From Tetragonia tetragonoides (Eukaryota; Streptophyta; Magnoliopsida; Caryophyllales; Aizoaceae): DNA of 64,000 nucleotides. Shown here piece by piece: positions 59,808 through 64,000 of this stretch. How positions within the stretch are numbered: position 1 is the first letter of the stretch; every line of letters starts with the position of its first letter. Below the pieces are notes generated by a model that worked only from the letters and a program-made list of their open reading frames with translations, made no database searches and was not told where the DNA came from. The position numbers and the translations under genes were made by a program. The stretch is from the NCBI GenBank assembly GCA_038025085.1, contig CM076144.1, positions 44,613,001-44,677,000 of the forward strand, in the 5' to 3' direction.

Positions 59808-60359
59808 ACTTGGATGGCAAATGACTCTAAGATTGTTCAAAACTTTAAAAAGTTATGTAAGAATCTTCCGGTATTAACATTACCTACGAATGAAGATAAT
59901 TTAGTTCTTGAGACAGATGCTAGTAATGAACATTGGAGTGCAGTATTAAAAGTTAAAGAAGGAGAAAAACTTTGCAAATACCGTAGTGGGAGTTTTAATA
60001 AAGCTGAATGCAACTATCGTACTATGGAAAAAGAAATTCTTACAGTCATTAGAGGAATAGAAAATTTTCTAATATTTCTAGCACCAAAAATGTTTTTAGT
60101 AAGAACTGATTGCAAAGGAATAGTTGGTGTTGTTAAAAAGAATTTATCTAATATGCAAGCGCAAGGGAGGCTCCTGCGTTGTCAATTATGGCTTAACCAG
60201 TTCTCTTTCACTGTGGAACATATACAGGACTCAAAAAATTCTTTAGCTGACAGTTTAACTAGAGAGTTAGCTAATGACGAGGAGAAATCTGAGACGAAAC
60301 AGACATCAGGAAGAAAAGGACTATGTAGGGCTAACACAAGCCCAAAAGGATGTCCTTAG
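59808..60359 (+). pseudogene. Viral RNase H domain
   Basis: Same frame as the RT, directly after the TGA. LETDASNEHWSAVL carries the first catalytic Asp, NYRTMEKEILTVI the Glu region, RTDCKGIVG the second Asp, and DSLTREL the last. In the virus it degrades template RNA during reverse transcription. It ends at TAG 60357-60359, overlapping an ATG at 60350. Confidence 0.9.
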
Positions 60360-61364
60360 GACATAAATATCAAGAGCTTTGGAGTGGGTATCACCCTCTA
60401 GCAGATCACTCTCAGACATTCTAAAATATCTCGCAACCAATCGTTCACAAGATGGAATGCTGAGACTTAATAGTTATATGGTACAGAGATTTTTAAGTTT
60501 GGAGTTACAAGTTAAGATTCTTCAGTGTCCTCTTGATATACAAGATAAAATACGAAACCATTTAAAAGATAATTACTTCCGGGAGTGGTACGCCGAAGTA
60601 GTTAATCGGAAAACCCCATACTATGATATGTGGGAAACATGGACTAGATTCATTGATTATCCAGATGATACTGGAATAGCTCACCTCTCAATAGCAGCCA
60701 ACACCATCTGGGCAAAAGACGAATTATTGAAAGCATGGGATTATGGAATGATTTATTGTTTCCAAGGAGTGCCTAAACCTGATGGACCTCTCTTCAACAA
60801 ATTTACAAAATTCAAAAATTTTTTTTTAGGAGAATTTATCAAGTTAGGCAGAAGGACTTAATATGGGTTAAAGTAGTAAACGCCATGGTCGAGATGGAAG
60901 AAGGAAAGATCAAACCAGCACATTACTTGATCAAACTCCTTGACCCTTGGCATTACCCAACTTGAGTGGATTAGTATCAAGCAAACAAAAATAAAAAATC
61001 CTATTGAAGCTAGAGCTGTTGGTTTCTTTTAAATTGCAAAACAAACCTGGTCTTTAGTCCAAAGTGGATATAAATATATTCATTATGGAAACACTACTCT
61101 TATTTACCCTCCAAAGTGGGAAGAATGCTTTAAATAGAAGAAAAAAAAACTGATTCCCTACACAAATATCTTGAAGAAATTGAAGCGGAAAAGTTTTTAT
61201 CTAAAGAAGGAAGACAACATTTATTTGAAACATATATGTGTTGGGATCAAGAATATGCAATGGGCATGGTTGATAGTATTAATGAAGATTATGATAACGA
61301 TGATTATGCTGATTGGGAGAACCAAATTGGAGATGAAGGAATTCAAAATATGATGATAGAATAG
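60350..61364 (+). pseudogene. Viral downstream ORF, unidentified
   Basis: ATG at 60350 overlaps the RNase H stop. After a frame change near 60415 a 160-codon stretch runs to 60861 (contains LKYLATNRSQDGML and YFREWYAEVVN). Further frames continue through PPKWEEC near 61120 to an acidic end (NEDYDNDDYADWENQ) at TAG 61362-61364. By position it would be the transactivator/inclusion-body gene of cavemo- or caulimovirus-type genomes, but I recognise no diagnostic motif. Confidence 0.5.
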
Positions 61365-61533
61365 GCCCCATGTCTCATGCTATTCTGAAAAGTATTTGCA
61401 TTATTAGCAGCAGTAATCCACTACTAGTAGAAAATATCCACTATTGTATGCTTTTACTTTGTTTCATGTCAAGAGTGTAATAATGGTAGAGTAGAAGGCA
61501 TCTTCTACAGTAGGAGCCCTATGTAATTTTCTC

Positions 61534-61540
61534 TATAAAA
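61534..61540 (+). promoter_or_regulatory. Candidate pregenomic-RNA promoter TATA box
   Basis: TATAAAA in the context CTCTATAAAAAGAGGAG, downstream of the last viral ORF, where caulimovirids place the 35S-type promoter. A leader-like region follows, with TTCTTTTGTAATC and ATAAATAATATGAG near 61700-61763 as a possible polyadenylation region. Confidence 0.65.
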
Positions 61541-61564
61541 AGAGGAGTTGATGCATTGTGAATG

Positions 61565-62260
61565 GCAGAGTCTCTTGGGCAATCTTGAATGCTGAAGAGA
61601 AAAGATTTGGCTACGCAAACCTCTTTCAGAATCAAGTTTCTCTAAGAGAACGTAACAGTCTACCGACACCCTTCTGTAGTATTGTAAGCTTTCAGTTTTC
61701 TTTTGTAATCTTTCCTTAGAAGGGAACGTTATCCTTTCGAACCTTATATCATAAATAATATGAGTTCTTGATTTAAGCCTCATCATTCTTGTCTAAATAT
61801 ATTCTTAAAGACTACGGTCCGAGGTAGGAAATGAACCAGATCTGTGCTGATCTAAAGAAGGGGTGGTTGCATTGAGATTAGCAACCTCTAGAAATCTGGA
61901 AGCTATAAAGAATACCAGAAGATCCATTACCAACTAAGTTCAGGTAACAGTCGAAACTCTTTGACAATGTTTTATGTGTGAAGCATGGTGGACCTTTAAC
62001 CATAACATACATATTATGTGTGGTATAAGTAGTAGATTGTGATAATTAGTACCATTAAAAGTCATTAATTAACTTATAAACGTGCTTTAAATCCTTTCGT
62101 AAATTACTTAGCATCACTTTATTAAAATACGAGTACTGTATCAAATATGCTGTTATATTAATATTTGGTCTATTATATTTTAAAGTTATTACTGATAACT
62201 ATTGGGCCAAAGGAAAAAGTAACCCAAAACATCAAGGACTAAAGAGTAAATAAAAATTAA
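61565..62260 (+). other. Viral leader/terminal region and junction
   Basis: Sequence after the putative transcription start. The 61565-61930 part is plausibly viral leader. From about 61930 the origin is unclear and no ORF is seen. The viral right boundary lies somewhere here, before the hairpin arm at 62261. Confidence 0.4.
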
Positions 62261-62313
62261 GTGTGTGGGAACACTATTCTACCACACAGTATTGGATGTA
62301 GCAAATCTCCTCT
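62261..62313. repeat. Right hairpin arm beside the viral insert
   Basis: GTGTGTGGGAACACTATTCT followed by ACCACACAG and ATTGGATGTAGCAAATCT. Its complement aligns with 55201-55253 (shared ...TCCAA.AC.GTGTGG... and CCCACAC). It is itself a weak hairpin. Confidence 0.6.
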
Positions 62314-62684
62314 TAATATTATAAATCATACGATGAAGTTTTGAAAGATCTTCTATGTATGCTAAGATGTATATGTCATACTATTTTCACGAGCATGGTT
62401 TCATCGTATGGGAGTATAATGCGGAGAATCTGTTTCACCCAACTCTGAGCCCTGATGCATAACTACATACTCGACTTGCTAGCTCAAGCAAGCCGAGCCG
62501 AATGAGGTGGAGAGCATATAATGATTTTGAAATGTTTCGTCAAGCCTGCACAACTATTGGGCCAGAAGGATTGGGCTTTTCACGTTGTTTCACCCACCAA
62601 CGTACATGTTAAGCTTCTACAGCATGCTACACATTGATTTAGCTTTTGACTAACATGATACGGCTTTCTCTGTTCATTTCACAG

Positions 62685-62790
62685 TGGCGATCAAGACCTA
62701 TTTATTCCATATGTGAACACGATAGAATGGATTACAAAACTTAATGTGCCAATCACTGATGAATGGGTTCGTCAAAGGTCAAGTTGCTGG
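62685..62790 (+). pseudogene. SCPL copy 2 catalytic-Asp exon, frameshifted
   Basis: GDQDLFIPYVNTIEWITKL then ITDEW, after which an 8-bp shortfall relative to copy 1 removes most of the RPW codons and throws the GQVAG segment out of frame. Acceptor CACAG and donor GTGAGT are intact. Confidence 0.87.
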
Positions 62791-62941
62791 GTGAGTAATT
62801 GAGACCGTCGAAAAGTGAACATTTAGAAATTTACGGGACAAAGGGAGTATATATTAAGCCACATTCATTAACTAATAACCATGTTATTGTCATACTGTAG
62901 TATATTATACTCTCATGTCAGCGTTGGATTATATTGTGCAT

Positions 62942-62996
62942 GTATATTACGCAATACTCAAATGGCCACTATAATCTAACATTCGCTACTGTAATG
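62942..62996 (+). pseudogene. SCPL copy 2 exon, YITQYSNGHYN; acceptor lost
   Basis: Same length (55 bp) as copy 1 exon 15225-15279. The two bases before it are AT where AG is needed. Donor GTATGA. Confidence 0.84.
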
Positions 62997-63100
62997 GTAT
63001 GAAATGTCATCTAATCTTAATCCTCTTACTAGTTTAAGTTTCCGTGATCCGAAAACTTTTAGTTAATTAGTCGAGCACATTGTTTTTTCTTTCTTTGTAG

Positions 63101-63181
63101 GGAGCAGGACATACAGCAGTAGAGTACAAGCCCGAAGAATGCCTTCATATGCTTTCAAAATGGTTTAAAATGTACTCTTAA
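63101..63181 (+). pseudogene. SCPL copy 2 terminal exon with His motif
   Basis: GAGHTAVEYKPEECLHMLSKW...MYS then TAA. Acceptor TGTAG. Confidence 0.88.
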
Positions 63182-63655
63182 TATTATTAAAACTGTAATT
63201 TCTAACGTGCTTGTAGTAGGCCATGTAATTGTCTATGGTATCTCTCAAACCACATATAGATATCGGTCATTGTTGTTGAAGCAAATCATTTTAATAAATT
63301 ATCATTTAGTGTTCGTTTGGCCTACTACCTTCTTCCACCTTCTACTTCTCAACACATATTTGTTCCTGCTCATCCTATTGTCACTCTCACCTACCTCCAC
63401 CATCAACTTCTTAGAAGTTGAAATAAAGGTACAATTGGACGACAAGTAGAAGCCATAATTTGTAGCTTCTCCTTCTCCTTCCGCATCTAGCTTTATTTCA
63501 ATTTCTAAAAGTTGAAGGTGGAGGGAGTGAATGAAAATGGGATGGGTAAGAACAAATGTGAAATGTGGGAGGAGAAATTTGAAATTTGGGGAGTTAAACC
63601 ATCATGTTATCAAACTAGTCCAATATTTGAAATGGTGGATAATATGTTTTTGGTT
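63182..63655. other. Downstream of copy 2, no gene seen
   Basis: AT-rich flank. GTGTTCGTTTGGCC near 63309 resembles MITE termini, but no partner end was fixed. The 80-codon ORF at 63207 is hydrophobic low-complexity sequence with no recognisable domain. Confidence 0.5.
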
Positions 63656-63659
63656 TAAG

Positions 63660-63775
63660 GGAGGCACATAGGTCTGTACAATAATTTTACATATAACGCA
63701 AGAGGAAGAATTTGAACCTGAGACCTATTGTACCCACAGGCTCAGTTTTAACCAATAAGACAACACCTCATTGGC
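63660..63775 (-). mobile_element. SINE-like sequence
   Basis: On the minus strand: GAGGTGTTGTCTTATTGGTT then AGGTCTCAGGTTCAAATTC, aligning with GAGGTGTTGGCTCACTCG and the GGGTTCAAACC B box of the SINE at 23104. No tail or duplication set. Confidence 0.5.
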
Positions 63776-63894
63776 AAATGGCGGATAATATATGGCTCTA
63801 CAGCAAGTCATCAAAGGTTAAATGTTATAACCTACCATGAGAACCAATATTAGATAGTCACTGGTTATTTTGTTGAACAGTTGAAAAACACAGG

Positions 63895-64000
63895 AAATGC
63901 TACTTCCCATGAAGTAGGAATTTGGCTCTTGTTTGGTTGACAAAAACACATGAAGCTACTTCCTGCAGGAAGTGACTTCCCCCAACATGGATGAAGTGAC
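63895..64000. mobile_element. MITE, truncated by window edge
   Basis: AGGAAATGCTACTTCCCATG, CTTGTTTGGTTGACAAAAACAC and GCAGGAAGTGACTTCCCCC match, in inverted order, the interior of the Tourist-like MITE at 21330-21616. It continues beyond the window. Confidence 0.6.

Larger units (their letters stand above)
55254..62260 (+). pseudogene. Endogenous pararetrovirus (Caulimoviridae), degenerate
   Basis: One roughly 7-kb plus-strand copy, the size of a caulimovirid genome. In order: tRNA-iMet primer site (55493), small ORF, coat-protein region with knuckle, movement-protein region, aspartic protease, RT, RNase H, a downstream ORF, and a TATA box with leader. There is no integrase, as expected of this family. 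Coat before movement protein is unlike badnaviruses and florendoviruses and is closer to cavemovirus/solendovirus-type order, but I cannot set the genus. Frameshifts, an RT-RNase H nonsense codon and a changed knuckle cysteine make it inert. It lies in the last long intron of SCPL copy 2. Ends are approximate. Confidence 0.88.
17478..63181 (+). pseudogene. SCPL copy 2 pseudogene, 5'-truncated, spread over 45.7 kb
   Basis: Ten exons in the same order as copy 1: 17478-17580, 21786-21823, 41060-41161, 44885-44977, 46572-46640, 46795-46866, 52649-52767, 62685-62790, 62942-62996, 63101-63181. The triad motifs are recognisable (GDSYSS, SGDQD-like, GAGHT). Lesions seen: no upstream exons; no AG before 17478 (ATTATTG against GCAG in copy 1); in-frame TAG at 52742-52744; donor TG instead of AG at the end of that exon, turning the Ser before GDQD into Cys; exon 62685-62790 is 8 bp shorter than its paralogue, shifting frame within the WRPW block; and acceptor AT for AG before 62942. 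Introns of 19 kb, 5.8 kb and 9.9 kb hold LINEs, CACTA, tandem repeats, a TRIM and a viral insert. The product is very unlikely to be functional. Confidence 0.88.

Noticed and set aside
60379..60861. Calling this ORF a definite viral transactivator
   Set aside because: Position fits, but I see no diagnostic motif, so it is left as unidentified.
1..64000. tRNA, rRNA or microRNA genes
   Set aside because: B-box-like GGTTCAAA sites belong to SINE-like repeats and none folds with an obvious A box and acceptor stem as a tRNA. No rRNA-like sequence seen. MicroRNA precursors cannot be called by eye.

Overview
The window is nuclear DNA from a flowering plant, most likely a eudicot. It is AT-rich, its genes are split into short exons with GT..AG introns, and it is full of plant-type transposable elements (CACTA, Stowaway, Tourist-like, LINE, SINE, TRIM, copia). 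It also holds an endogenous plant pararetrovirus. I cannot name the species from sequence alone.

The backbone is a tandem pair of serine carboxypeptidase-like (SCPL) genes on the + strand. Copy 1 enters from the left edge and ends at 15439. Twelve exons are recognisable, and all three catalytic residues are present (Ser in GDSYAG, Asp in SGDQD, His in GAGHT). One splice acceptor (5022-5023) reads AA instead of AG, so it may not give a normal protein. Copy 2 starts abruptly at 17478 with the catalytic-Ser exon, with no upstream exons, and ends at 63181. Its ten exons are collinear with copy 1 but carry an in-frame stop, a frameshifting 8-bp shortfall and two missing splice acceptors, so it is a pseudogene. 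Insertions in its introns have spread it over 45.7 kb.

Layout of the insertions. Copy 1 introns: a (TA)n tract and a Stowaway MITE (0.6-1.2 kb), a decayed LINE tail (2.6-3.1 kb), a MITE (6.4-6.8 kb), a 206-bp tandem duplication (7.2-7.6 kb), a 3.4-kb foldback element with about 1.5-kb arms (7.7-11.1 kb) and a long Stowaway-like element with a GTGG-rich core (11.2-12.3 kb). Copy 2 introns: a degraded copia gag-protease fragment split by a 679-bp CACTA MITE with TCA target duplication (18.4-20.6 kb); a Tourist-like MITE (21.3 kb); a SINE (23.1 kb); a minus-strand LINE (23.4-34.8 kb) split by a 6.3-kb CACTA element holding a broken Transposase_24 gene; a full-length plus-strand LINE with a 14-bp target duplication (35.7-40.8 kb); Helitron-like repeat regions (42.9-44.8 and 47.2-51.5 kb), the second with eight units of a roughly 310-bp tandem repeat; a TRIM retroelement with perfect ATATA target duplication (53.9-54.9 kb); and one roughly 7-kb, heavily mutated Caulimoviridae-type sequence (55.3-62.3 kb) with a tRNA-iMet primer site, coat, movement, protease, RT and RNase H regions, an unidentified downstream ORF and a TATA/leader region.

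No operon-like or defence system is present, and I see no intact autonomous coding element. The value of the window is as a record of layered insertion into a decaying SCPL duplicate. The least explained items are the inverted hairpin arms flanking the viral insert, the foldback element, the tandem array and a host-gene-like peptide carried in the CACTA element.
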